From assembly GCA_040756475.1 (NCBI GenBank), contig JBFLZB010000009.1, positions 1 to 57,221 of the forward strand: 57,221 bases of DNA. The letters run 5' to 3'. Made by a program: the position numbers and the translations under genes. This document shows positions 8,336 through 16,876 of the stretch, piece by piece. The notes under the pieces are model-generated. The model was not told the origin of the DNA. It searched no databases and worked only from the letters and a program-made list of their open reading frames with translations. How positions within the stretch are numbered: the stretch's first letter is position 1; every line of letters begins with the position of its first letter. The stretch is from Thermodesulfobacteriota bacterium (GTDB lineage: Bacteria > Desulfobacterota > Deferrisomatia > Deferrisomatales > JACRMM01).

Positions 8336-8983
8336 CTACCCGCCGTGGCCGCCGAACATGGTCTTGGCATAGAGCACCCCGAGCCCGTAGGCCCCCGCGT
8401 GCTCCCGCACGACCCGCAGCACGGCATCGTAGGTCTCCTGGCGCGCCCAGTCGCGCTGGAGCTCGAGCAGGAACTGCACCCAGGTCACGGGGACCGCTCC
8501 GGCCTGGACCATCCGCTGCATGGCCATCTGGTGAGCCTCGGCGGTGGTGGCCCCAGAGGCGTCCGAGACCGCGTACACCTCGTAACCCGCCTCCAGGGCC
8601 TGGAGGACGGGAAAGGTCAGGCACACCTCGGTCCACAGCGCCGCCATGACGAGCTTCTTGCGTCCGGTCTTTCGCACGGCGGCCACCACGTTGGCGTCTT
8701 CCCAGGCGTTCATGGTGGTCCGGTCGATGGGCTTCTGGTCCGGGAACACCGCCTGGAGCTCCGGGACGAGCGGCCCGCTGAAGCTCTCGGCGGCCACCGT
8801 GGTGAGGATCGTCGGCACCTGGAAGACCTTCGCCGCCTTGGCCAGCCCCAGCACGTTGTTCACCAGCGTCTGCCGGTCGTGGGACTGGACACCGAAGAAC
8901 ATCTGGGGCTGGTGATCGATGAGGATCAGCGCGCAGTTGGAGGGGTCGAGAAGACTCTGGCTCTGCTTTCTCGTGTCGGTCAT
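8336..8983 (-). CDS. Isochorismatase-superfamily hydrolase (YcaC-like)
   Basis: A 215-residue cysteine hydrolase close to E. coli YcaC in layout. The catalytic Asp is in LILIDHQPQM, a basic residue is in PIDRTTMNAWED, and the nucleophilic Cys is in LWTEVCLTFP after a cis-peptide-type WT. The ending AVPVTWVQFLLELQRDWAR also matches YcaC. ATG preceded by AAAGGAG. It is the promoter-proximal gene of a likely operon with the MFS transporter and amidohydrolase, which suggests uptake or export and stepwise hydrolysis of one small amide-like compound. YcaC's physiological substrate is itself unsettled. Confidence 0.85.
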   Translation of the reverse strand: MTDTRKQSQSLLDPSNCALILIDHQPQMFFGVQSHDRQTLVNNVLGLAKAAKVFQVPTILTTVAAESFSGPLVPELQAVFPDQKPIDRTTMNAWEDANVVAAVRKTGRKKLVMAALWTEVCLTFPVLQALEAGYEVYAVSDASGATTAEAHQMAMQRMVQAGAVPVTWVQFLLELQRDWARQETYDAVLRVVREHAGAYGLGVLYAKTMFGGHGG

Positions 8984-9169
8984 GACGTGCTCCTTTCTGC
9001 GAGCGCTTGCTCCGCCGGGGGGCCCGGGGGCCGGCCCCGGCATGGGGAAGAGCTCCACGGTATCACCCCCGAACCCCCTGTCGAGCCGGGTGGCGCCTGC
9101 ACCCCCGGTGCGCGTCGATTCCCCAACGCGCCCGGGACCTCGCCTTCTCACCGGGAGATCCTGGGCGCC

Positions 9170-9392
9170 TCAGCCCCGTCCCTTCCGGAACTGCACCGCG
9201 ATCTCGGCCACCCGCCGGCCGTAGGCCTCGGCCGTGGCCAGGTCGCCGGCGGCGGGCGCCTCGGGGGGGTTCACTTGGAAGCTCGCCGACATGGGGCCGA
9301 GAAATGACCCGACGCGGTTGGTGACCTCGGAGCCGGGGCCGGCCACCGAGGCCATGGAGTCGGGCTTGCTCGCGGCCGGAAACATCCCCGTA
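9170..9392 (-). pseudogene. C-terminal fragment of a flavodoxin-fold NAD(P)H oxidoreductase
   Basis: About 72 codons ending at a TGA (9170-9172) read SMASVAGPGSEVTNRVGSFL...EAPAAGDLATAEAYGRRVAEIA. This pattern (AGDL.TA..YGRRVAE) resembles the last helices of flavodoxin-like NAD(P)H-dependent reductases. Upstream of about 9392 the same frame no longer looks like protein and no FMN-binding region is found, so only the 3' end of the gene remains. Identification rests on a short stretch and is tentative. Confidence 0.5.
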
Positions 9393-9397
9393 CCCAC

Positions 9398-9574
9398 AAG
9401 GAAGTCCTGACCAAGAACCGGATCGCCGTGGCCCGAGACCTCATGGCCGCCGGCAAGCTCTCGGTCACCGAGGCGGCGGGAGCGGTGGGCTACGCCTCCC
9501 TCTCCCAGTTCATCAGAACGTTCCGGCAGACTACGGGCCGGCTCCCCTCGGACGTGACGCGCTTCGGCTCGTGA
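9398..9574 (+). pseudogene. C-terminal fragment of an AraC-family regulator
   Basis: The plus strand encodes KEVLTKNRIAVARDLMAAG, KLSVTEAAGAVGYASLSQF and IRTFRQTTGRLPSDV followed by a TGA at 9572-9574. This is the second half of an AraC/XylS DNA-binding domain: linker helix, second helix-turn-helix with GY..LSQFIRTFRQ, and the G.LPS end. No first helix-turn-helix or start codon precedes it, and the frame runs directly into the opposite-strand flavoprotein fragment at about 9395. It cannot be a working regulator. Confidence 0.75.
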
Positions 9575-9605
9575 GGGCGCCCCCCGCTCCCGGCCGCGAT
9601 CGCAG

Positions 9606-10382
9606 TTACAGGAGCAGTTCCCAGATCCCGTCGGGGGTCCGGCACGCCACACCCACGGAGTGGAGCTCTCCGCTGGGTTCCGCCACCGAGTGGCGAAACT
9701 CGCGGCATCGCTCCTCGCCGCCGAGGTCGCGGGTCGGCGTCACCGCGGATCGGGCGCCGGAGCGGGGATCGGTCCACGTGGAGGTCTCGCCCACGGCGTT
9801 CTCCTCGAGGGCACGGGCCACGGGAGGATGGGCGACCCCTCGCAACGCCTCACGCTCCTCCGAAACGCCCGCCGCCCAAGCGCGCTCCCTCTCGGGGTCG
9901 TACACCACTGCACCTCGCCCTTCTCCGCGGTGCACCCGCGCTCCCCCGGCCCCCCGGTAGGGATCCATCCCTCCGAGCGGACCTGGGTAGACCGGCACCG
10001 GTACGTACTGCTCGTAGATCCGCACCTGGACCGGCGACGAGCCGAAGAACTGCGGGCGACTGCCGAAGCGGAAACGCTTCACCGGAGGATGCGTGTCGGG
10101 GAACACGTTGTGCCCGCGGAAGAAGTACGGGTGGACGGGGCCTCCGGGAAACCCGTGTCCACGAAGGGCCGGGCCGGTTCCCAACGTCCCGGTCGCCGAC
10201 CCGAAGGCCAAGCTGCCCTCGAACCTCGCCGCTCCCCGAGGCTCCGGAGCTTCCTCGGCCCACCACGCCCCTTCCCTCCCGAACGCCCCGGTACGCCCTC
10301 CCCCGCGCCCTCCGGCCCCTGCCGACGCCGCCAGGGATGCGGCCAGGGCAATCGCGATAACTCTCCAAGTTTTCGTACGCAC
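9606..10382 (-). CDS. Exported protein with 17 kDa surface antigen-like C-terminus
   Basis: About 258 residues from the GTG at 10382, which follows a G-rich GGGGGTGAGG ribosome site; an in-frame GTG at 10391 is the alternative. It has a signal peptide (basic KTWR then VIAIALAASLAASAGAG). A Gly/Pro/Phe-rich middle contains PVHPYFFRGHNVFPDTH and IYEQYVPVPVYPGP. The C-terminal ~60 residues (WTDPRSG, VTP, CREFRHSV, VACRTPDGIWELL) match the conserved Cys-containing end of the Rickettsia 17 kDa antigen/Lpp0805 surface protein group. The family's glycine-zipper is not obvious. Expected in the periplasm or outer membrane; role unknown. Confidence 0.65.
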   Translation of the reverse strand: MRTKTWRVIAIALAASLAASAGAGGRGGGRTGAFGREGAWWAEEAPEPRGAARFEGSLAFGSATGTLGTGPALRGHGFPGGPVHPYFFRGHNVFPDTHPPVKRFRFGSRPQFFGSSPVQVRIYEQYVPVPVYPGPLGGMDPYRGAGGARVHRGEGRGAVVYDPERERAWAAGVSEEREALRGVAHPPVARALEENAVGETSTWTDPRSGARSAVTPTRDLGGEERCREFRHSVAEPSGELHSVGVACRTPDGIWELLL

Positions 10383-10534
10383 GTGCCTCACCCCCTTTCC
10401 CTGCGTCTGTTCGATGCTCGGCGGGGCTGGCAGGGTTCGCCCTCGGGGTGGTCCTTGAGCGCTTCCAGTTCTCCCGTCTTGGAGAGTCGTGACCGCACTT
10501 TCCGCGATTTCCGGATGGCGATCGAGAAGGGCGA

Positions 10535-10568
10535 GAGTCGATCTCGATCTCGATTCCGATTTGGTCTT
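10535..10568. repeat. Degenerate GATCTCGATTCC tract
   Basis: GTCGATCTCGATCTCGATT continues into CCGATTTGG between two minus-strand genes. Units of about six bases vary around GATCTC/GATTCC. Related tracts occur at 12345-12388 and 28763-28818. No gene function is suggested. Confidence 0.6.
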
Positions 10569-10656
10569 GGATGGGGGTCCGTGGTCAGGAACGAAGGCCC
10601 GGACAGGTATGCGCGTTGGGCGGTCGGGCGCTGCCAGACGCCCGCAGTCGGGCCCC

Positions 10657-12168
10657 TCACCCCCGGAAATCAGCCCTCTCGAGGCCGTGCTTTCCCATCT
10701 TGTAGCGCAGGAGCTGGCGGGAGAGGCCCAGGCGGCGGGCGGCCGCGGAGACGTTCCCCCGGGTCTCGGCCAGGGCCTCTTCGATGGCGGAGCGCTCCCT
10801 GGCCTCCTGCTCGCCGCGCAGGTCCGCCGGGGGCGCCCCGGTGCCTGGAAGCCGCGTGGAAGAACGCACGGGGGCGGCGGGTGCCACGGCAGATTCAGGG
10901 CCGAGGGAGGGAGAGCCGGTGCCCCCGGGGCGCCGGGCACGTACGAGATAGGGGGGCAGATCCGCCAGTTGGATGGATCTTCGCTCTCCCACCACGTTCA
11001 TCGCCCCCTCCACCACATGCTCGAGCTCCCGCACGTTGCCCGGCCAGTCGTAGGTGGAGAAGAGCCCCATCACCTCGTCGGCGATCCGCTCCACTTGCCT
11101 GCCGAGCTCGGCGTTGTGCTTTTCCAGGAAGTAGCGGGTGAGGATCGGGATGTCGGTGCGCCGCTCGCGAAGCGGCGGGATGCGCAGGAGCACCACGCCG
11201 AGCCGGTAGAAGAGGTCCAGACGCAGGCGCCCGCGCTCGATGGCGGCGTGGGGATCTTCGTTCACCGAGCTCAGCATCTTCACGTCGACCTCGCGCTCCT
11301 CCAGCGAACCCACCCGGCGGACCCGACGCTCTTGCACCACGCGCAGGAGCTTGGCCTGGAGGCCGATCGGCATCGAGTTCACCTCGTCGAGGAAGAGGCT
11401 TCCCCCGCTCGCTTTCTCCAGGAGCCCCGGCTTGTCCACCGCCCCGGTGAAGGCGCCCTTCACCGTGCCGAAGAGGATGCCCTCCAGGAGGTTCTCCGGG
11501 ATCGCCGCGCAATTGATGGCCACGTAGGGCTCGGCGCTGCGGGGTCCGTAGTTGTGGATCGCCTGGGCAAAGAGCTCCTTTCCCGTGCCCGTCTCCCCGT
11601 GGACCATCACGGGGGAGGGAGTGAGCGCCGCCATCTTGGCCGTCTTCACGCACGCCAGGAATCCAGGGGCAGTGCCCAGGAGGTGGTCGAAGGAAAACCG
11701 GGTGCCGCCGCCTGGCGCGGGGCGATCCTCGGGGCGACCCGAGCCGCAGATGGAGGTGATGGTGTTCTCCACCAGGTTGTAGTCGCGCACGAAACAGACC
11801 GCGCCCACGAGCCCCTCGCCGGTGAAGAGCGGGAAGACGCTGCACAGGCTGTTGGCGATGCGCCCCGAGCGCGTCCGGTACAAGAGGTGCCGGTTCACGA
11901 TCGCCTGCCGGGTGCGCAGGCTCTGCATGATGAGGCTGGTGTCGTCGGTGAGGTCGTACACCTCGGTGGTGCGCCGACCCAGCACCTCTGCCGGGGGGGT
12001 GCGGTCGATGCGGGCCTGGGTTTCGTTGTAGAACATGATCCGGCCCTCCGCGTCGGTGATGATGACGCCCTCGTCGAAGACGCGGAAGATGTCGAGGTAG
12101 TTGACCACCGACCGGAGGAATTTCTCCCGTGCAGCAGTCCCGGCCGATGGAGGCGCGTGCTTGGGCAT
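10657..12168 (-). CDS. PAS-containing sigma-54-dependent activator (RocR/AcoR type)
   Basis: A 503-residue regulator from the ATG at 12168. Residues about 20-130 form a PAS domain (FDEGVIITDAEGRIMFYNET). The AAA+ domain follows, with Walker A GETGTGKE, the sigma-54 contact loop GAFTGA, Walker B SLFLDEVN and arginine-finger region LFYRLGVVLLRIPPLRER. A Fis-type helix-turn-helix ends the protein (GNVSAAARRLGLSRQLLRYKM). There is no receiver domain, so a small ligand or redox signal through PAS is likely. The PAS/AAA layout resembles arginine-catabolism RocR. pruA (rocA-equivalent) lies 4.7 kb away, but the promoter seen at pruA is sigma-70-like, so that target is not supported here. Confidence 0.88.
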   Translation of the reverse strand: MPKHAPPSAGTAAREKFLRSVVNYLDIFRVFDEGVIITDAEGRIMFYNETQARIDRTPPAEVLGRRTTEVYDLTDDTSLIMQSLRTRQAIVNRHLLYRTRSGRIANSLCSVFPLFTGEGLVGAVCFVRDYNLVENTITSICGSGRPEDRPAPGGGTRFSFDHLLGTAPGFLACVKTAKMAALTPSPVMVHGETGTGKELFAQAIHNYGPRSAEPYVAINCAAIPENLLEGILFGTVKGAFTGAVDKPGLLEKASGGSLFLDEVNSMPIGLQAKLLRVVQERRVRRVGSLEEREVDVKMLSSVNEDPHAAIERGRLRLDLFYRLGVVLLRIPPLRERRTDIPILTRYFLEKHNAELGRQVERIADEVMGLFSTYDWPGNVRELEHVVEGAMNVVGERRSIQLADLPPYLVRARRPGGTGSPSLGPESAVAPAAPVRSSTRLPGTGAPPADLRGEQEARERSAIEEALAETRGNVSAAARRLGLSRQLLRYKMGKHGLERADFRG

Positions 12169-12344
12169 GGGGTCTCGCAAGACCGTCGGGCAAAGGAAGC
12201 GGTTGGCATATACCGTAGCACCCCCCCGGGGGATCGATCCACCTCGGACGGCCGGCCCGCCGCCTCGCGGGAGGAACCACGCGTCCAGTCGGGAGGCAGT
12301 CCCCGAGGGACCACATGGTGCGCTCGAGGCCTCATCCACATCGA

Positions 12345-12388
12345 AATCGGAATCGACCCCGATCGCGATTTCGATTTCGATCGGGCAA
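12345..12388. repeat. ATCGAAATCGG-type inverted tract
   Basis: ATCGAAATCGGAATCG is followed by CCCGATCGCGATTTCGATTT and then CGATCGGG; the two halves are rough reverse complements and could fold into a hairpin. It belongs with the similar tracts at 10535 and 28763. Confidence 0.6.
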
Positions 12389-12468
12389 GGCATAGGGGCG
12401 GCAGCATTCGTTATTCGCTCCAACCGCGCCCGTTTCGGCCCCTGCCGGCGTGCGCCTCTGCCCGCCCG

Positions 12469-12497
12469 TTGACGGGGATTGGGGTGGGTGTTAGAAG
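12469..12497 (+). promoter_or_regulatory. Candidate sigma-70 promoter
   Basis: TTGACG (12469-12474), 17-base spacer, TAGAAG (12492-12497). The start point would be near 12504, about 50 bases before the ATG at 12554. The -10 matches four of six consensus bases. Confidence 0.4.
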
Positions 12498-12553
12498 GGC
12501 GTCGACCCCGGCGCACCGGGGTGCCTTCGTCCGCCAAGCACGGGAGGTCCGCC

Positions 12554-13663
12554 ATGACGGTCCACACCCGCAAAGCCGCCTGTCTCGCCCTGGCCCTGGC
12601 CGCCGCGTTCCTGGCTGCCCTTCCCCGAGGGGCGTTTTCGGACTCCGGGGGGGGCGATTTCGTGGGTTCGGTGATCTTCTCGAAGGGAGCGCAGGTGGTC
12701 GCGGAGATTCCGGGAGGGGCCGTGGAACGGGAGCGGATGACGGTGGTGGGGGGCGACCTGCGGCCCAAGGCCTTTGCGGCGGTGGTTCAGCCCCTGGCGG
12801 ACGGCACGTTCGTGCTGCGCGTGATCGGCTCCGGCTCTGCGGCCGTGGGCGATCGGCTTGCCCGGGAGACGGAGCCGGAGGCAGCGGCCCGGGTCCTCCG
12901 GGAGAACCGGGTCGATGGGTATCGGGAGTTCCTGGACCTCTACCCCAAGAGCCCGTATCGGGAGCGCATCGGGCGCGAGATGTTCCGGCTGGCGATGTCG
13001 GAGGCGTTCCCGTCTCCCGAAGGCTCGGTGTTTCGGGGAAAGGTGCGCCTGATCGAGAACCTGGGCCGGGAGCTTCCCCTGCGCGGGGCCACCGTGACCC
13101 TGGACCGCTTCGTGCTGCCCCCGACGGACGCCGACGGGGGGGTTCGCCTGGAAGGCATTCCGGTGCTGGAAGAACCGGTCACGGTCCGGCTGCGCCTGCG
13201 CGATCCGCGGTTCGAGATGGCGTCGGAGGTGGAGGTGGCCCTGCCGGCCGGGACGTCCGCCCAGGTAACGGCCGACGTGCCCGTTCGGGTGGTGCCCGCC
13301 GTGCTGGCGGGAAAGGTAGTGGACGGCCGGGGCGCCCCCCTGCCCGGCGCGGAGGTGTGGACTTCGCCCTACACGACCGAGGTGCTCTCCGGCGACGACG
13401 GTACGTACCGGATCTTCCGGCGCAAGCTCCTGGCCCCCACGGAAGGCGCCGCCGCCGACGAGCCGCTCTTCGGGGGCGATTTCGAGGTCTACGCCCGCAG
13501 AAAGGGGCACGCCGTCGAGCGGGTCTGGGTCTCCGCCGAGAGCCACCGGGAGAACCCGGTGCCCCTCCTCCAGTTGCCGGCCCAAGACCCCCGCCAGGAG
13601 GACCTGCCGGACCTCGCCCTGGACCTGCGCCGTCACCTCTGGGTGAGCACGCCGCTCCGGTAA
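12554..13663 (+). CDS. Exported carboxypeptidase-regulatory-like protein
   Basis: A 369-residue protein from an ATG preceded by GGGAGGT. Its signal peptide runs TRKAACLALALAAAFLAALPRGAFS. Residues about 30-100 contain a small all-beta segment (FVGSVIFSKGAQVVAEI). A tetratricopeptide-like stretch follows (YREFLDLYPKSPYRERIGREMF). Two Ig/transthyretin-like modules come next: RELPLRGATVTLDRFVLPPTDADGGV, and VLAGKVVDGRGAPLPGAEVWTSPYTTEVLSGDDGTY, which is the carboxypeptidase regulatory-like pattern. Probably periplasmic or surface-attached. It converges on the HD-GYP gene, with 13 bases between the two stops. No enzyme motif is visible. Confidence 0.7.
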   Translation: MTVHTRKAACLALALAAAFLAALPRGAFSDSGGGDFVGSVIFSKGAQVVAEIPGGAVERERMTVVGGDLRPKAFAAVVQPLADGTFVLRVIGSGSAAVGDRLARETEPEAAARVLRENRVDGYREFLDLYPKSPYRERIGREMFRLAMSEAFPSPEGSVFRGKVRLIENLGRELPLRGATVTLDRFVLPPTDADGGVRLEGIPVLEEPVTVRLRLRDPRFEMASEVEVALPAGTSAQVTADVPVRVVPAVLAGKVVDGRGAPLPGAEVWTSPYTTEVLSGDDGTYRIFRRKLLAPTEGAAADEPLFGGDFEVYARRKGHAVERVWVSAESHRENPVPLLQLPAQDPRQEDLPDLALDLRRHLWVSTPLR

Positions 13664-13676
13664 GGAAGGGGTTGCC

Positions 13677-14945
13677 CTATGCCCGTGCCCCATCTTCTTC
13701 CACCGCTTCGATCCATCCGTTGGGCTGAACGGCGAGGTCCAGCATCTGCCCGCCGTCCACCTGCACGAGGGGGCGGAGCCGATCGGGGGCGCCGGCTTCC
13801 AGTACGACGGCGGCCCGGCCGTCCCACAGGCGCACGCGCCGGCCGGGCGCCAGGAACTCCAGGAGACCGGCAAACGCGCCCACGCAGATGGGGTGGAGGT
13901 ACCCCCTGCGCATGTCCTGGAGGAGGGCGTTGAAGGCCACCTCGGCGCTTCGAGCCGGCCGGTAGGGCCGGATGGTGCGCAGGGCGTCGTAGACGTCGGC
14001 CACCGAGACGAGCAGGCTCGCCGGGTGGCACGGCCCCGCGGCTGCCGAGGCCGGATATCCCTGCCCGTCGGCGCCCCGGTGGTGCTGGTACGCCACCACG
14101 GGCAGGAGGGGGTGCGGACTGCCGAGGCCCAGGAGCATGCGCGCCCCATCCACCGGGTGGCGGTCCATGACGAGGCGCTCCTCGGAGGTGAGGCGTCCGG
14201 GCTTGTTGAGGATCTCGGCCGGGACCTTCTCCTTGCCCAGGTCGTGGCACATGCCTGCCAGGGCCACGGCGTTGACCCCTTCTTCCGGCAGGCCCTGGGT
14301 CTCGGCCATGGCCGCCGCGAGCACGCACACGTTGAGGGCATGGGTGAAGGTGTACTGGTCGTGGGACTTGAGCTCCCGAATCGGTCGAAAGAGCTCTTCG
14401 CCCGCCGCGAGCCGTGTGGCGATGGCGCGCACCATCTCTTCGGCGCGCCGCAGGCTCACGCTCTTGCCCGCCGCGAGCCCCTGGAGGGTCTCCTCCACGC
14501 CGGGAAGGAGCGCCAGGTACCCGGCGGCCAGCTCGGCCATCTCCGGGTCGATGCCCGGGGCGTCCAGGGCCAGCACCCCCGCCCGGATGGCGCCCCCCAG
14601 GGGGAACTCCGCCCCGGTGACCAGCCGCTCCACCCACTCCTCCAGTTCCTCCGCCCCGGCCCCCGGCTCGACCTGCACCGACTCGTGGCCCCGGGCGCCC
14701 ATCTCGCGCAGGAGGGCCGCCAGGGCCGGAGGCGGCTCCGCCAGGGTGCAGTCTTCGACCACGAGGTCGTCGCCGAGCCGGGCAATGCGCACGGTGCCCC
14801 CCACCCGGGCCAGGCTCGCCGCCGCCTTCTGGGCCGCCGCTCGGATGAGCTCGTTTCCCGCCGGGTAGAGCCGGCGGGACCGGTACAGACCGGCGAGGTC
14901 CCGTAGGAACACCCCTACCTCGCTCCTCACGGACTGGCCCATCAC
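13677..14945 (-). CDS. HD-GYP domain phosphodiesterase-like protein
   Basis: A 422-residue protein. The C-terminal half is an HD-GYP domain: His202 in FTHALNV, His234-Asp235 in MCHDLGK, KPGRLTSEE, His263 in MDRHPVDG, His288-His289 and DGQGYP (293-298). This family hydrolyses cyclic di-GMP using a two- or three-metal centre. Residues 10-110 form an N-terminal module with RRLYPAGNELI that also occurs in the upstream HEAT-repeat gene. The tail (VRLWDGRAAVVLEAG, QPNGWIEAVEE) is a small beta domain seen in related HD-GYP proteins. It overlaps the upstream gene by four bases, so the two are co-translated. Confidence 0.87.
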   Translation of the reverse strand: MMGQSVRSEVGVFLRDLAGLYRSRRLYPAGNELIRAAAQKAAASLARVGGTVRIARLGDDLVVEDCTLAEPPPALAALLREMGARGHESVQVEPGAGAEELEEWVERLVTGAEFPLGGAIRAGVLALDAPGIDPEMAELAAGYLALLPGVEETLQGLAAGKSVSLRRAEEMVRAIATRLAAGEELFRPIRELKSHDQYTFTHALNVCVLAAAMAETQGLPEEGVNAVALAGMCHDLGKEKVPAEILNKPGRLTSEERLVMDRHPVDGARMLLGLGSPHPLLPVVAYQHHRGADGQGYPASAAAGPCHPASLLVSVADVYDALRTIRPYRPARSAEVAFNALLQDMRRGYLHPICVGAFAGLLEFLAPGRRVRLWDGRAAVVLEAGAPDRLRPLVQVDGGQMLDLAVQPNGWIEAVEEDGARA

Positions 14946-16759
14946 GCCACCCCCGTGCCGGCAGCCAGCACCCGCCTGGCCAGCTCCTGCTCCGCAGCCG
15001 TCCCCAAGCGGCCGCGGTCCACGTCGACCAGCGCCGCCTGGGCCGCCAGGGTGTCGAGACTCCCGAGCGCCAGCACCGCCTCCCGGCGCACCTTCGGGTG
15101 TTCATGGCCAAGAAGCGCGCGCAGCGCCGGCACCACCCGCGCCTCGCCTCGCCGCCCCAGAGCGACGGCGAGATTGCGGGTCACGTACCAGGGAGAGCTG
15201 CGCAGCCGCGCCACGATGGCAGGGGTTGCGGCGTGGGAGAACGCGCAGAGCACGTCCACCAGGAATCGCCGCACCGAGATCCGCTCCTCCGCCCCCAGGG
15301 CCCGGAGCACCGGGGCAAGGAGCGCTCCTTCGTGGCGGACCGCAAACGCCAGAAACTGGTCGCGGGTGAGGCGGTCCAGATCGCGCAGCCGGCCCGCGAC
15401 CGCCTGGAACAGGCGCTCAAGAGCCTCCGGCCGGCCGTCGAGGAACCCCGGCAGGTCGGCGTCCACCCTGGCCAGGAGCTCGAGCATCGGTCCGGGCGAG
15501 AGCTCCGCGGCGCGCGCCTCGAGGCGCGCGAGCAGCGCCCCCGCCCACCCCTGCGGGTCGTCCGCTGCGAGGCACACGAGCACCCGGTCCAGGTGCCCGG
15601 AGGGTTCCTCGTCCAGGTGGAGGATCTCTCCAGACGGCGCCTCCTCGGGGGCCCGGGCGCCGAGCTCCTCCAGGGAGGCGGCATACTCCTCTCCCAGGAA
15701 GGGGTCCTCCTTGAGCTCCAGAAGGAAGGCCTCCACCGCCCTCCAGATCTGGTTGACCAGGAGGCCCTGGCGGGCCGACCCCAGGCGGGCCCGCACCATG
15801 GGCAGGAGCTCGTCGGCCCCCGCGGGGGGGGCAAACCGGCGAAATACGTCCGCGAGCCGCCGGGTGCTTCGCCCCTCGGCCGCCGCCAGCGCTGCCAAGA
15901 GCTCCACGAGGCGCTCCCCCGCCAGGTCCCGGGTGAGGGCGGCCACCGCCGGCCCGTGCAGCCCCCCCGTCCGGTCGGCCTGACCCACCACGGCGGCCAG
16001 CTCCCGCGCCGACAGCCCGTCGCCCAGACGACCGATCTCGTCCTCCAGGGCGTCCCTGCGCGCCTCGGGCAGCACTTCCAGCACCTGGGTGAGCCGCTCG
16101 CCCAGGCGAACGAGCACCAGGGCCAGGGACACGGCTTCCTCGGGCACCAGGACCCCCCTCGAACCTGCCCCCCCCAGGGGCAGCACCGAGGTCAGGGCAT
16201 CGGCAATTTCCTCCGCCGCCACCCCTTCTTGCAGCAGCCACTCCCACCCCTCCCGGCCGCGCCCCTCCCTGGAAGCCGTGTCGTGCCCCCCCTCCCGGAA
16301 GGTGTCGTGGAGGCGGGCCAGATCCAGGAGGTCGATCCCGATGGTGGGGATGCCCCCCTCGGCGACCGCCCGCCGGAGCTCTTCTCCCTGGAGGGCGGGA
16401 TCGGCCAGCAGATCGGCGAACCGGAAGACGTGGCCGGGGGTCACCTCCCCGGCCCAGATGAGGCGCAGCACCCTGCGGGCGTGGAGGTGGGCCGCGAGCT
16501 GCCCCGCCCGGGTGTTTCGCCCCCCTGCGTAGGCGGCCCCGACCTGGATTTCACCGGGGAGGACGCCCACCTCGAGGGGTTCCGGGAGCTCCCGGTGTAC
16601 CAGGGCCAGCAGGCGCCCGGCCAGGTCCGTCAGGTACGGATGACCCGGCGGGTACACCCGCACGCCGCGCACCAGGGCCAGGAGGTCCCGGGCAAAGGCC
16701 TCGAGGGCAAGGGAGGTGTCGCGGTGGCCTCCCGGCGGGGGGTGGTTAAACGGGCGCAT
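14942..16759 (-). CDS. HEAT-repeat protein with YPPGHP N-terminal module
   Basis: A 605-residue protein from the ATG at 16759. Residues about 17-115 (ALVRGVRVYPPGHPYL, then VGVLPGEIQVG and AGEVTPGHVFRFADLLA) parallel the N-terminus of the co-transcribed HD-GYP protein. The rest is helical. Near the C-terminus clear HEAT-type repeats appear: SSPWYVTRNLAVALGRRGEA and HEHPKVRREAVLALGSLD. HEAT repeats bind other proteins, so this could be a scaffold partner for the HD-GYP protein. No signal peptide or membrane segment is seen, so it should be cytoplasmic. No catalytic motif. Confidence 0.75.
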   Translation of the reverse strand: MRPFNHPPPGGHRDTSLALEAFARDLLALVRGVRVYPPGHPYLTDLAGRLLALVHRELPEPLEVGVLPGEIQVGAAYAGGRNTRAGQLAAHLHARRVLRLIWAGEVTPGHVFRFADLLADPALQGEELRRAVAEGGIPTIGIDLLDLARLHDTFREGGHDTASREGRGREGWEWLLQEGVAAEEIADALTSVLPLGGAGSRGVLVPEEAVSLALVLVRLGERLTQVLEVLPEARRDALEDEIGRLGDGLSARELAAVVGQADRTGGLHGPAVAALTRDLAGERLVELLAALAAAEGRSTRRLADVFRRFAPPAGADELLPMVRARLGSARQGLLVNQIWRAVEAFLLELKEDPFLGEEYAASLEELGARAPEEAPSGEILHLDEEPSGHLDRVLVCLAADDPQGWAGALLARLEARAAELSPGPMLELLARVDADLPGFLDGRPEALERLFQAVAGRLRDLDRLTRDQFLAFAVRHEGALLAPVLRALGAEERISVRRFLVDVLCAFSHAATPAIVARLRSSPWYVTRNLAVALGRRGEARVVPALRALLGHEHPKVRREAVLALGSLDTLAAQAALVDVDRGRLGTAAEQELARRVLAAGTGVA

Positions 16760-16842
16760 CCCTTTGCGTATCGGCCCAATGGGCAGAGAGGATGAGGGTG
16801 GCCGTCGAGCCCGGGCCGGCTTCGCGTAGGCCCGGCACCTGC

Positions 16843-16871
16843 TTGACGTTCCGGCAAGGTGGGGCTGTACT
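16843..16871 (+). promoter_or_regulatory. pruA promoter
   Basis: TTGACG (16843-16848), exactly 17 bases, then TGTACT (16866-16871). Predicted start near 16878, about 48 bases before the pruA ATG. The predicted start coincides with the palindrome at 16877-16888. Confidence 0.5.
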
Positions 16872-16876
16872 GGGCT

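Larger units (their letters stand above)
12169..12553. other. Intergenic region, divergent start sites and repeat tract
   Basis: This 385-base gap separates the divergent sigma-54 activator and the exported protein gene. It holds the ATCGAAATCGG-type tract (12345-12388) and a plausible promoter for the rightward gene (12469-12497). I see no open frame with coding character and no clear terminator. Confidence 0.6.

Noticed and set aside
4761-8636. A 1291-codon open frame on the minus strand spanning amidohydrolase and transporter
   Set aside because: Only the 4761-6650 part looks like protein. The rest is an Arg/Gly/Pro-rich frame opposite true codon phase, kept open by high GC. The transporter lies in another frame with membrane helices and a proper start.
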